This document shows, in pieces, positions 9,441 through 17,879 of a stretch of 64,000 nucleotides of DNA. The translations under genes were made by a program, and so were the position numbers. Positions within the stretch are counted from its first letter, which is position 1, and each line of letters starts with the position of its first letter. The stretch lies in contig PBNZ01000031.1 in NCBI GenBank assembly GCA_002723275.1, positions 188,355 through 252,354 on the forward strand, read 5' to 3'. Below the pieces are notes generated by a model. That model searched no databases, had not been told where the DNA came from, and worked only from the letters and a program-made list of their open reading frames with translations. The stretch is from Planctomycetaceae bacterium (GTDB lineage: Bacteria > Planctomycetota > Planctomycetia > Pirellulales > Pirellulaceae).

Positions 9441-9669
9441 GATACAGCTCGACGGGAATACCTTATCGCGACAGGCTACCGTGAAAGGGCTGTGACCACA
9501 ACATGGACTCATCCACTGGTTGGGTTGGCCGCCACCGTTTGGAAAGATGAGACGAAGGAAAGGACGCAATCCGTTTCGAATATCTTCGGTCCGGCCGATT
9601 GTAGATATTTCGGATGGCTAAGACCAAAGAAAATAACAGTGGTGTCATATTTCGCGCGTTTCAGGATTT

Positions 9670-11169
9670 CTATACGCTGGTCTCATCTTGAGATTGGAGT
9701 CTTTCGACCTGTGCTCGATCGCCTCTCTCTTCTTCGAGCTCTTTAAGATAGTTTTCTTCCGGATTTCCAGTGATGTAGCAGCCAGAGAATACCGAATCCT
9801 CATACTGTTTGATGGTGTTGTTGCCTTCAATCCCACAAAGAACGAGATCCTTGAGGTCCTGATAAACGAGCCAATCAGCACCGATTTCAGCAGAAATCTC
9901 ATCAACCTCTCGGCCGTGGGCAATCAACTCCGTCGCGGCGGGCATATCGATTCCGTACATATTTGGGTATCGAACTGGAGGAGCGGCAGAAGCATAATAG
10001 ACTTGTTTAGCTCCGGCTTCCCGAGCCATCCGAATGATTTCACTCGAGGTTGTGCCGCGCACGATTGAATCATCAACCAAAAGCACGTTCTTATCGCGAA
10101 ACTCAAGAGGAATGGGGTTCAGCTTCTGTCGGACCGATTTCTTTCGGTTCTCTTGCCCCGGCATAATAAAGGTACGCCCAATGTATCGATTTTTGATGAA
10201 GCCTTCTCGGTATTTTACGCCGAGATGAAAAGCCACTTGAATGGCTGCCGTTCGGCTTGTATCGGGTACCGGAATGACTGCGTCTATATTGTGCTCAGGA
10301 CGAAGTTTTAAGATTTTCTTGGCAAGAAAATCGCCCATTCGCAGTCGAGTTTTGTAAACCGAAATTCCTTCGATGATCGAATCAGGCCTCGCGAAATATA
10401 CAAATTCGAATAGGCATGGCGAGAGTTGTGTTTTCGCTGCACACTGTTGTCGGCTGAGTTTTCGGTTTGATGTTTCAACGACGACCGCTTCGCCCGGATC
10501 AAGATCGCCAAGCCGTTCGACTCCCAAAGCATCGAAGGCCACGGACTCTGAGGCAAATACATACTCCGCACCCGCGGCAGTATGACGAACTCCCATGACT
10601 AGTGGTCGGATCCCGTGTGGATCACGAAATGCCACAATCCCGAAATTTGGGATTACAGCGACGACGGCGTATGCCCCTTCGCAACGTTCGTGAAGAGTTT
10701 TAATTGCTTCGAAAATATGGTTCGGAGTGAGTTTTCCCAGATCTTGTTGTGCGAGTTCGTGGGCTAAAACATTGAGTAAAATTTCGGAGTCTGAGTTGGT
10801 ATTCAAGTGTCTGCGGTTTTTTGCCGACAGTTCGCGTTTTAGTGCGTGTGGGTTGGTCAGGTTCCCGTTGTGAGCCAGTGCGATGCCGAAGGGTGAGTTC
10901 ACGTACAGAGGTTGTGCTTCATGGGAGCTGGGGGTGCCAGCCGTAGGATAACGCACGTGACCGATGCCTACATGACCGATTAATTCTCGCATGTCATGTG
11001 CTTGAAAGACATCTTTCGCTAGACCATTGTTCTTGCGTAGATAGATCCGCTCCCCATCCGTTGTGGCGATACCTGCAGCGTCTTGACCACGGTGTTGTAG
11101 AACGGTGAGTGCGTCATAAATCCGAACGTTGACCGGCTCGACGCCGGCAATTGCAATGATTCCACACAC
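9670..11169 (-). CDS. purF: amidophosphoribosyltransferase
   Basis: First committed enzyme of purine synthesis: it makes phosphoribosylamine from PRPP and glutamine. I assign a GTG start at 11169, immediately before the catalytic cysteine (GTG-Cys-Gly-Ile-Ile). CTCCTT at 11180-11185 reads AAGGAG on the coding strand at a suitable distance, and removal of Met would expose the N-terminal cysteine nucleophile. The frame extends to an ATG at 11259, but that start would bury the nucleophile under 30 residues. Domains: Ntn glutaminase (about 1-230, LQHRGQDAAG, GHVRYPTAG, LAHNGNL) and phosphoribosyltransferase (PRPP loop VLLVDDSIVRGTTS). 499 residues, acidic tail. Confidence 0.95.
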   Translation of the reverse strand: MCGIIAIAGVEPVNVRIYDALTVLQHRGQDAAGIATTDGERIYLRKNNGLAKDVFQAHDMRELIGHVGIGHVRYPTAGTPSSHEAQPLYVNSPFGIALAHNGNLTNPHALKRELSAKNRRHLNTNSDSEILLNVLAHELAQQDLGKLTPNHIFEAIKTLHERCEGAYAVVAVIPNFGIVAFRDPHGIRPLVMGVRHTAAGAEYVFASESVAFDALGVERLGDLDPGEAVVVETSNRKLSRQQCAAKTQLSPCLFEFVYFARPDSIIEGISVYKTRLRMGDFLAKKILKLRPEHNIDAVIPVPDTSRTAAIQVAFHLGVKYREGFIKNRYIGRTFIMPGQENRKKSVRQKLNPIPLEFRDKNVLLVDDSIVRGTTSSEIIRMAREAGAKQVYYASAAPPVRYPNMYGIDMPAATELIAHGREVDEISAEIGADWLVYQDLKDLVLCGIEGNNTIKQYEDSVFSGCYITGNPEENYLKELEEERGDRAQVERLQSQDETSV

Positions 11170-11572
11170 AGTCTCGACACTCCTTACGATAGTCTCTCGC
11201 CCTTTGGGAGCAATGCAGCACCTTGACTGAACTTTTATCAGATTTTGCCCATCATGCACACCTGCGAGTGTGTGATTTTTTGTTTTACGTTAGGAGTCGC
11301 TTGTAGGGATTGGCGGAACCATGCAACGAGAAAATGAGTTGAGAAATTACTTTGCTGGCCAGTATGAGTGAACGCCTGTATCCACCGTTTCTGTTTCGTA
11401 GAAGTGAGAGCACCGGCCGGATATGGTTTGTTCTACTCTGTTGTAGCCACGCCGGGTCGTCAATCAGTAATAGAGCTTTTGAATGCCATACCGCAATGAA
11501 AACGCAGTCTGTTTTGAACTGCGTTTTCTGTTGGCGAGATCAAACCTAGGAGATGAATGAGTGTTACCGAAC
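11170..11572. other. 403-nt intergenic region between purF and trmB
   Basis: No convincing coding sequence. It carries the trmB terminator hairpin at 11498-11528 and must hold the purF promoter and leader. I could not identify a known purine riboswitch fold by eye. Confidence 0.5.
11498..11528 (-). terminator. hairpin terminator downstream of trmB
   Basis: A perfect 11-bp stem, GAAAACGCAGT (11498-11508) with ACTGCGTTTTC (11518-11528), and a 9-nt loop. It sits 45 nt after the trmB stop. The 3' arm ends in four T residues on either strand, so it may act in both directions. No longer T tract follows. Confidence 0.65.
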
Positions 11573-12217
11573 TTAATCCACCTTGAGGAATTGTGAACGA
11601 TAGACCGGCAAGTCGTGAAGTCGCATGCGACGTTCGAAATGAGTTCGATAATCCAGGTCGTGAGACGATGGCGATTCTGCGACCGCGATCGGCCCCTCAA
11701 ATGGCAATCGTTGCTTGAGCAATTCTAAAGCTTCATCGAAGTACTCCTGAACATCCGTCCAGAAGTGAAGGTAGCCGCCCGGCTTGAGAATTCGATGGAC
11801 ATCCCGCAAAAACGACTCATTCATGATGCGACGTTTACGGTGTCGTTTTTTCCACCAAGGGTCGGGGAAATAGACATGGGCTGCGTCTGCCATTTCAGCA
11901 GCCAGATGTTCACGGAGAAACTCTTCTGCATTTCCATGAATCATCAGCCCGTTCTCGCAGCCTGATTTCGCGAGGCGAGCAGCAGCGAATCTCGCGTACT
12001 TCCCCGCGATTTCGATGCCCACAAAGTCGCGGTCGGCATGGTCACGCGTCGCTGTCGACATGAACAGGCCTTTGCCACAGCCGATCTCGATCTCGATTGC
12101 TGCTTCGCGCCCGAAAAATTCAGTCGCAGAGAAGGGCGGTGTTAAATCTTTCAACTCGCGGAAATGACCCGAAAGATCTAGCTCCGGATCGGTTTTTCGA
12201 AGTGCTCGTCTGCCCAT
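11573..12217 (-). CDS. trmB: tRNA (guanine-N7-)-methyltransferase
   Basis: 214 residues. SAM-binding motif IEIGCGKGLF (about 41-50) and the hallmark segment VYFPDPWWKKRHRKRR (about 114-130) identify the TrmB family, which methylates G46 in the variable loop of tRNAs. The C-terminal HFWTD segment also matches. The gene is 31 nt downstream of the dehydratase gene, in the same direction, and probably the last gene of a unit that begins with the small basic gene at 12906-13004. A hairpin terminator follows. Confidence 0.95.
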   Translation of the reverse strand: MGRRALRKTDPELDLSGHFRELKDLTPPFSATEFFGREAAIEIEIGCGKGLFMSTATRDHADRDFVGIEIAGKYARFAAARLAKSGCENGLMIHGNAEEFLREHLAAEMADAAHVYFPDPWWKKRHRKRRIMNESFLRDVHRILKPGGYLHFWTDVQEYFDEALELLKQRLPFEGPIAVAESPSSHDLDYRTHFERRMRLHDLPVYRSQFLKVD

Positions 12218-12248
12218 GGCGATGCTGTTTGAAGATCGATTCGAAGAT

Positions 12249-12776
12249 TCATTCCGATTCGCGGTTTCGAATCGCTGATTCTAGGGCGGCAATCGGAAGA
12301 GGTATTCCTTTGATCTTTCCACCCACGACGATGCGATCCTTCACGAAGCCCTGGAATTCACAAACAATCATGCGACCACGGCGAGCCTTGATGAGTTCCG
12401 TCATGATGTAGAGGCGATCGCCAGGAAGTACCGGGTCTCGAAAACGTACATCTTCCAGACCGCCAAAGCCAACCATCTCGCTTCCCAGCAGATCATGTTT
12501 CTGCGTGTAGTACGATGCGAGCTGAGCTGCTGCTTCGCACATGATTACGCCGGGCATCAATGGCATGCCTGGCATGTGTCCGCGTACCCAAAATTCATCC
12601 TCGGACGTGTCTCGGTAACCGATGCAGCGATGATGGTCCGTGTTCTCATGGACAATCGCCGTCAACTGCTCCATCTCGAAACGCTGGGGATTGAAACTTC
12701 GTATCGTTTCTATATCAGAGATGACCGTTGTCAGGTCGATGCCTGTAAGATCGAATAGAAAACCCTTGGAATTCAC
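12249..12776 (-). CDS. FabZ-like (3R)-hydroxyacyl-ACP dehydratase, hotdog fold
   Basis: The hotdog dehydratase signature is clear: catalytic histidine in RGHMPGMPLMPGV and the acidic residue in MCEAAAQLA, followed by the DVRFRDPVLPGD strand pair. FabZ-type enzymes remove water from hydroxyacyl-ACP in fatty-acid elongation. I choose a GTG start at 12776, because CCCCTC at 12783-12788 reads GAGGGG on the coding strand 6 nt away; this gives 175 residues, close to FabZ plus a short N-terminal part. An ATG at 12875 would add 33 residues without a ribosome-binding site. The N-terminal part is longer and less conserved than in E. coli FabZ, so another acyl substrate is possible. Confidence 0.85.
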   Translation of the reverse strand: MNSKGFLFDLTGIDLTTVISDIETIRSFNPQRFEMEQLTAIVHENTDHHRCIGYRDTSEDEFWVRGHMPGMPLMPGVIMCEAAAQLASYYTQKHDLLGSEMVGFGGLEDVRFRDPVLPGDRLYIMTELIKARRGRMIVCEFQGFVKDRIVVGGKIKGIPLPIAALESAIRNRESE

Positions 12777-12905
12777 TTCGGTCCCCTCTGTATCCGAGAG
12801 TGTGTTCGTATCCGAGCAACCTACGGTCTCAGCCAATGGCCTCGGGGCCGACTGAGTTGCAGGTCGCAGGGGCATGACGCGTGGTCTACGATCCTTGGCA
12901 AGGAA

Positions 12906-13004
12906 CTATGTTTTGATCGATTTTCGCTTGGACTTGCGCGCCTTCGCATTGGCGGGGCGTTTGCCGTGATTAGCCTTCTTAAGCTTGCGCCGTGGCTTCG
13001 TCAT
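12906..13004 (-). CDS. 32-residue basic protein, bL37-like candidate ribosomal protein
   Basis: ATG at 13002-13004, TAG at 12906-12908; AGGAG lies 8 nt upstream, the best ribosome-binding site in this cluster. The product is 32 residues, with 16 Lys/Arg and no acidic residue. It contains KKANHGKRPAN (residues 9-19). From memory, this closely matches the C-terminal part of bL37, a 24-residue protein seen in mycobacterial 50S subunits that ends in KANHGKRPN plus one residue. The gene precedes the FabZ-like and trmB genes in the same direction. It is too short for common gene callers. That it is a real gene seems likely; its ribosomal role is inferred from the motif. Confidence 0.7.
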   Translation of the reverse strand: MTKPRRKLKKANHGKRPANAKARKSKRKSIKT

Positions 13005-13077
13005 TTACGAATCTCCTACGAATATCTTGCAACTTGAGGGAATCTCGGAGGATACCATTTCGACGTCCCATTGAGAA

Positions 13078-13097
13078 GCCCGAGCCGTCCCTCGGGC
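13078..13097. other. GC-rich hairpin between the MMPL gene and the small basic gene
   Basis: GCCCGAG (13078-13084) and CTCGGGC (13091-13097) form a 7-bp stem with a 6-nt loop, extendable with a small bulge (AGAA/TTCT). No T tract follows on either strand. It may terminate or attenuate transcription from the MMPL gene. Confidence 0.35.
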
Positions 13098-13162
13098 TCT
13101 TCTCCAGACGACGCCCAACGGGCCTGAAATGATACCGTGCAAAGGCTTTGCGTCGATTTTTG

Positions 13163-15664
13163 TCAGCTCGTTGAGCCAAAATGACGTGATTCGCGGGGCA
13201 GCAGACGCCTGAGGACAGAAATTATCGAAGGTAGCATGACGACCGAGGTCAGCAGGCAGCAACTGATCCCCAGCGTTGCGACCCTTCCGAGTGAGCGGAG
13301 TCCCTCGTGTTGGGCCAACATCAAGCTCCCGAACCCAATCATCGACGTTAGTGAAGTCATGATGATGCCGTTGGTGGTCGCGGCTCCCAGCGACAATCGC
13401 CGGTGACTCTTCTCACGATCGTGTACCACATGAATCCCATCATCAATCCCGATGCCGATGATGAGTGGAATGATGATGATATTCGCTGGATTCAAAGGGA
13501 TCTGAAGCCATCCCATCAGGCCGAACAGCTGAATCATGGATAAGAGCATCGGGGCCGCTGCGAATAACACGAGGCTGGGCTTGCGCAGATCCCACCAAAG
13601 AACCAAAAACACAGCGAGTGTTGAAAAGACTGCCGCGTTCAGATAGCTCCTCTGCATCTGACGGGAGCCGTAGTAATTCTGGAGAGGTTGTCCCGTTACG
13701 GAGGGGTCAATACTTTCGACATCCTTCACGAAGGCAGCCAATTCGGCTGGATTCCAGACATCACCGCGAGCATAAACACGTTGTAAATGTTGTCTTTCAT
13801 GGCCGATAAACCGAGCTCGCACACCTGCTGGAAGATCCGCCAGACTCGGTGGCTCGGAAGATGCCATGCTTTGCAACCGTTTTAGTTGTTTCCAGGTATC
13901 TGTTACCAACGCCGTTCGAATGAAGTTAACCTGTGGCGATTCAAACTGACGAAACAGGTTAGGGGGCACTTGGCTCACGCTAACGGGAAGAACGGCAGGT
14001 GGATTCTTGGGAAGGGACTCCAACCGTTTTCCGAGATCTTGGATCTTCCTTTGGTCTTCCGTGGAGAGCGTCGGCGTTAATGCCAGTAAATCTTCGACTC
14101 GTTCGACGCTGTCCAACGCTTCAAATGCCTGTCGCCGTGCGATCAGTTCCGAACGATTTGCCGCGATTGAAACTGCAAACCAAACGCTTCGGTCGGTCTC
14201 GGTCAGCAGACGATGTTCCCAGGCTACACTGTCGAGGCCGTCCGCCTGTAGATTTAGCAGGTTATGGTCGTATTGGAGACGAACAAGGCCCATGGCCAGC
14301 AGGACGGTGATTCCGAGGCCCCAGAGAGTTGTGTGTTGAGGCTGGCTCCAACAAGGTCGAAGGATTCCGTACCAAAAATACTGAGTTCCTCTTCGAGTCA
14401 GTCGAGGATTTCGCCGATCGAGCTGCAGGAACGCGGGCAGGACCAACAGTGTCGAGATGACGCACAGGAGGATGCCTCCGCCTGCGATGAGTCCGAGTTC
14501 AGCGACACCGCGGAATTCAGCCAAAGCGGTTGCGAAAAAAGCGAGAGAGGTGGTCACGCCACCCGCGAGAATCGCCGGACCGACGCCGGCTGCGGTCTTC
14601 CGGATTGTCGTCGCTGTATCTTCTTGGCTTCTGCGATTGGCCAAATAGCGAGCCACATAGTGAATGGAAAAGTCGATCCCTAAGCCGATCAGAATGACGC
14701 CAAATGAGATGCTGAGGATATTCAGGTGTCCCACCAACAGCGTCAGATAACCGCAGGTCCACATAATACCGATTAGCAATGACGCGATCGCAAAAGCCGG
14801 AAATCGCAGGTCACCGAATCCGGCCCAAAACAACAATCCAACCAGCCCCAGCGTCACCATGCTCGCAATCGACATGTCATGCTGACTTGTCGACATTTCG
14901 TCATATTCGATGACCGGAAGACCGGTCACGCCGATGCGAATTAGCGGGTGTTTTTCGGCAGCGTCCGACACAATTTGACGTAGCTCTCGGATCGGCTTGT
15001 CACCCTGAGCGAACTCCTGATCCGATTGAACCAGTTGGAGTGCGACAATTCCCATTGAGTCGTTGTCATTGAGGACATATTCCGGGATGCCGTCCGACAC
15101 TTCACGATAGATGGATTCAATCGGCCATGGGGATTGGTAGGTACCGTCATCGGTCGTGGTTTTCGCGAGTAGATTCCACTGCGATGGGGTTAGCGTTGTT
15201 TGTTGCGCTGAATCAAGCACGTTCAGCATGAGTTGGCTGATTTCATCAATTTTCGCAAGCTGATCCGGCTGGAGAAAATGCAGCCCCTTGGTTAGCAACG
15301 GAGTACGATCGAATCGAGCGTGGATGTTCTCGAAAAGGGCCGGCTGAGCATTTAGCTTTGCGTCCAATTCATCAATCACTGGAGTGATTGTTTCCGCAGT
15401 TCCTTCGACCATCAGGATCACATCGTCGGCGGCTGCAAATGTCTTGCGGTATTTCAGCCAGTCCTGTTGGAATTTGCTGTTAGGATTCACCAGGTCAGTA
15501 CGGTTGGTGCGCAATTCCAGACGATCGACTGTGAACCACACGCAAGCCATGGCCGCGAAGGTGGCCACGGCGATCACCTTCAGTGGTCGCCGAATCGCGT
15601 ATCCCGTCAGGCGGGCGATGAGAATGGATTGCAGCTTGTGCGGTTGCTGCATTGGGCCACCCAA
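13163..15664 (-). CDS. MMPL/RND-family transporter, HpnN-like
   Basis: 833 residues with the duplicated RND layout: one N-terminal helix (about 28-46), a large periplasmic loop (about 50-255), a bundle of helices (about 260-420, IGLGIDFSIHYVARY), a second helix and periplasmic loop (about 450-690), and a final bundle (about 690-825, IGIGIDDGIHVVHD). The acidic residues in GLGIDF and GIGIDD are typical proton-relay positions. The family exports lipids; the closest named relative I can suggest is HpnN, the hopanoid transporter, which would fit the triterpene cyclase at 41.4-43.2 kb, although the two are not linked. It starts 6 nt after trpD ends and so is co-transcribed with it. Confidence 0.8.
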   Translation of the reverse strand: MGGPMQQPHKLQSILIARLTGYAIRRPLKVIAVATFAAMACVWFTVDRLELRTNRTDLVNPNSKFQQDWLKYRKTFAAADDVILMVEGTAETITPVIDELDAKLNAQPALFENIHARFDRTPLLTKGLHFLQPDQLAKIDEISQLMLNVLDSAQQTTLTPSQWNLLAKTTTDDGTYQSPWPIESIYREVSDGIPEYVLNDNDSMGIVALQLVQSDQEFAQGDKPIRELRQIVSDAAEKHPLIRIGVTGLPVIEYDEMSTSQHDMSIASMVTLGLVGLLFWAGFGDLRFPAFAIASLLIGIMWTCGYLTLLVGHLNILSISFGVILIGLGIDFSIHYVARYLANRRSQEDTATTIRKTAAGVGPAILAGGVTTSLAFFATALAEFRGVAELGLIAGGGILLCVISTLLVLPAFLQLDRRNPRLTRRGTQYFWYGILRPCWSQPQHTTLWGLGITVLLAMGLVRLQYDHNLLNLQADGLDSVAWEHRLLTETDRSVWFAVSIAANRSELIARRQAFEALDSVERVEDLLALTPTLSTEDQRKIQDLGKRLESLPKNPPAVLPVSVSQVPPNLFRQFESPQVNFIRTALVTDTWKQLKRLQSMASSEPPSLADLPAGVRARFIGHERQHLQRVYARGDVWNPAELAAFVKDVESIDPSVTGQPLQNYYGSRQMQRSYLNAAVFSTLAVFLVLWWDLRKPSLVLFAAAPMLLSMIQLFGLMGWLQIPLNPANIIIIPLIIGIGIDDGIHVVHDREKSHRRLSLGAATTNGIIMTSLTSMIGFGSLMLAQHEGLRSLGRVATLGISCCLLTSVVMLPSIISVLRRLLPRESRHFGSTS

Positions 15665-15670
15665 TGCCGA

Positions 15671-16684
15671 TCAAGCGTGGCTTAGTTTTGCCAGTTGCTG
15701 AAGTGTCTCCATCGCCGCGCCGTCGTCGATCGCCGCGGCTACCTTCTGAGTACAAACCTCCAGATCACTGTCGACCTCTGCCGTCCAAAGCGCCGCCGCC
15801 GCATTCAAGATGACGATATCGCGAGAGGGACCACGCGATCCGTTCAGGATCGCTCGGATGACCTCTGCACTCTCAGGCGGCGATTCTACCAGCATGGAAG
15901 ATTTGTCGACTTCCGTCGCCAATCCAAATTGTTCGGGAGTCCAGCTGAATTCGTTTGCCTCGTCGCCGCGGATTTCTGAACAATGAGTCGTTCCTGACAA
16001 GGTTACCTCGTCGAGGCCGTCTTCCCCGCAAACAACGATGGACCGAGTCGTTCCTAGCCGACGCAACGCATGGGCCAACAGGGGGCGCAGTTCGGGGCGC
16101 CCGACACCAAGAAGCTGATAACCCGCATTGGCTGGATTACAGAGCGGTCCCAGGAGATTAAAAATCGTCCGAATGCCGAGCTGGCGGCGGACGGCTCCAA
16201 CATGACGCATCGACTGATGCATCAACGGGGCAAAACAGAAGCAGATGCCTGACTCGTCCAGGCAACGCTCAGCCTGTTCCACAGACGCTTCAATGTTGAC
16301 GCCCAGTTCAGCCAAGACGTCTGCTGAACCGGTTTTGCTGGTCATGCTCCGGTTGCCATGCTTGGCGACCGGAACGCCGGCTGCTGCCGTGACGATCGCG
16401 GCAGCGGTACTGATATTAAAAGTGCCTGAGGCATCTCCGCCCGTGCCACAGGTGTCCAAGAGCAGGGAGTGTTTCGAGCGGAGCGGTGTCATATTTCGCC
16501 GAAGTGCTTCCGCAGCACCGGCGACTTCGTCCACCGTTTCTCCTTTTTGATGCAGAGCGGTCAACAGCAATGCGATTTGCTCGTCTTGCCAGTTTCCTTG
16601 CATGATCTCGTTAATGGCAGTCGCCATTTCTTCCATGGCGAGGTCTTCACCGCCTGCGACTCGGCCGAGGATTTCACTTGTCAT
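15671..16684 (-). CDS. trpD: anthranilate phosphoribosyltransferase
   Basis: 337 residues from the ATG at 16684, supported by AGGA about 7 nt upstream; a start at 16720 would add 12 residues. Motifs include DTCGTGGDASGTFNIST (PRPP/phosphate loop), KHGNRSMTSKTGSADVLAELG, and LGPLCNPA. The enzyme joins anthranilate and PRPP in tryptophan synthesis. No other trp gene is close, so the pathway is scattered, as is frequent in planctomycetes. It is the first gene of a pair with the MMPL transporter. Confidence 0.95.
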   Translation of the reverse strand: MTSEILGRVAGGEDLAMEEMATAINEIMQGNWQDEQIALLLTALHQKGETVDEVAGAAEALRRNMTPLRSKHSLLLDTCGTGGDASGTFNISTAAAIVTAAAGVPVAKHGNRSMTSKTGSADVLAELGVNIEASVEQAERCLDESGICFCFAPLMHQSMRHVGAVRRQLGIRTIFNLLGPLCNPANAGYQLLGVGRPELRPLLAHALRRLGTTRSIVVCGEDGLDEVTLSGTTHCSEIRGDEANEFSWTPEQFGLATEVDKSSMLVESPPESAEVIRAILNGSRGPSRDIVILNAAAALWTAEVDSDLEVCTQKVAAAIDDGAAMETLQQLAKLSHA

Positions 16685-16934
16685 GGGGATTCCTGTGAAG
16701 TTAATGCGTTTTGGATCCAAGGAAGAAGGCTTCCCTGGAGGATTCTAGCAGTAGCACCCTCAACACACTACGCTGATCGGGCTCAGAGCTCCCCCTGTTT
16801 GGATTCTGAGGCTGTTAAGTTGAACTTCTTGTAAAGTACTTTCCAGTCAGCCACAGGACAGTCTTGTTGCTCTGTGTACCGAAATTTACAATGACCGCTT
16901 CTCAAGTCCAGTCTTCAGCGAGTTTCTAAGATCT

Positions 16935-17879
16935 ATGACTCGGCGTGTGATTATCGATTGTGATCCTGGCATTGACGATTCGATTGCGCTCTGCCTTGCG
17001 CTCTTTGACCCAAGAATTGAAGTGGTTGCTGTCACGGCGACTGTGGGTAATGTGGACGCCCATCAAGCGAGCCGCAATGTGCAGACGATCATTGAAATGC
17101 TCGATCCGCCTCGCTGGCCGAGAATGGGCATGGCTCGCTCAGACGAAGACGTTTCGATCACGATCGCGCGTGAATTGCACGGAACCGATGGCCTGGGTAA
17201 TCTTGGCGTTCAGATCTCGGAATTGCACCATCAGCATCCGTCCGACAAAGTGATCGCTGACGCCGTGCGTAACGAGCCGGGCGAATTGACGATTATTGCC
17301 CTCGGGCCGCTGACAAACATTGCTCGAGCTCTTAATCGTGACCCCGATCTCTCCACGATGATTGATCAAATCGTGATGACGGGGGGATCGGTCCAGGGAA
17401 TCGGAAATGTTTCGGCCGCTGCCGAATTCAATTGTTTTATGGATCCAGAATCGGCTCGAGCCGTTTTTCGGTCACCCATTACGAAAACGTTGGTTCCCCT
17501 GGATGTGACTCGGGAGCTGATCTTTCCCTTCGATCTGGTGAGTCGTCTACCCAGTCAGACAAGTCGTGCCGGTGGATTCTTACATCACGTTGTGCCCTAT
17601 GCCTTTCGGGCTTATCGACAGCACTTGGGACTCGAAGGTATTTACATCCATGATGCGGTTGCATTGATGGCCGCTCTTCAACCGGAACTTTTCCGAACCG
17701 AGGAGATGGCGGGCGATGTGGAAACCCAGGGAGAGCTCACGCGAGGCATGACAATCTTCGATCAACGTGAGCACCGTGATTGGCGCATCAACATGGATGT
17801 TGTCGTCGATCTCGACGTGATCGAGGTCCAAGCCGCGATTGAACGCGGCTTGAAATACGCTGGTCAACAGTCGGTCTAG
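16935..17879 (+). CDS. nucleoside hydrolase (IunH/RihA family)
   Basis: 314 residues. The calcium-binding N-terminal motif DCDPGIDDSIAL (about 8-19) is intact, followed by ELHGTDGLGNL, the TIIALGPLTNIA segment, VMTGGSVQGIGNVSAAAEFNCFMDPESA and the C-terminal HDAVAL motif with its metal ligand Asp. The family cleaves the N-glycosidic bond of nucleosides for salvage, with substrate choice set by few residues, so inosine/uridine preference cannot be told. Its 3' end overlaps the convergent protease gene by 4 nt. Confidence 0.93.
   Translation: MTRRVIIDCDPGIDDSIALCLALFDPRIEVVAVTATVGNVDAHQASRNVQTIIEMLDPPRWPRMGMARSDEDVSITIARELHGTDGLGNLGVQISELHHQHPSDKVIADAVRNEPGELTIIALGPLTNIARALNRDPDLSTMIDQIVMTGGSVQGIGNVSAAAEFNCFMDPESARAVFRSPITKTLVPLDVTRELIFPFDLVSRLPSQTSRAGGFLHHVVPYAFRAYRQHLGLEGIYIHDAVALMAALQPELFRTEEMAGDVETQGELTRGMTIFDQREHRDWRINMDVVVDLDVIEVQAAIERGLKYAGQQSV

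Noticed and set aside
11352-11549. 65-codon frame on the plus strand upstream of purF
   Set aside because: It runs through the trmB terminator hairpin, has no good ribosome-binding site, and its translation has no motif.
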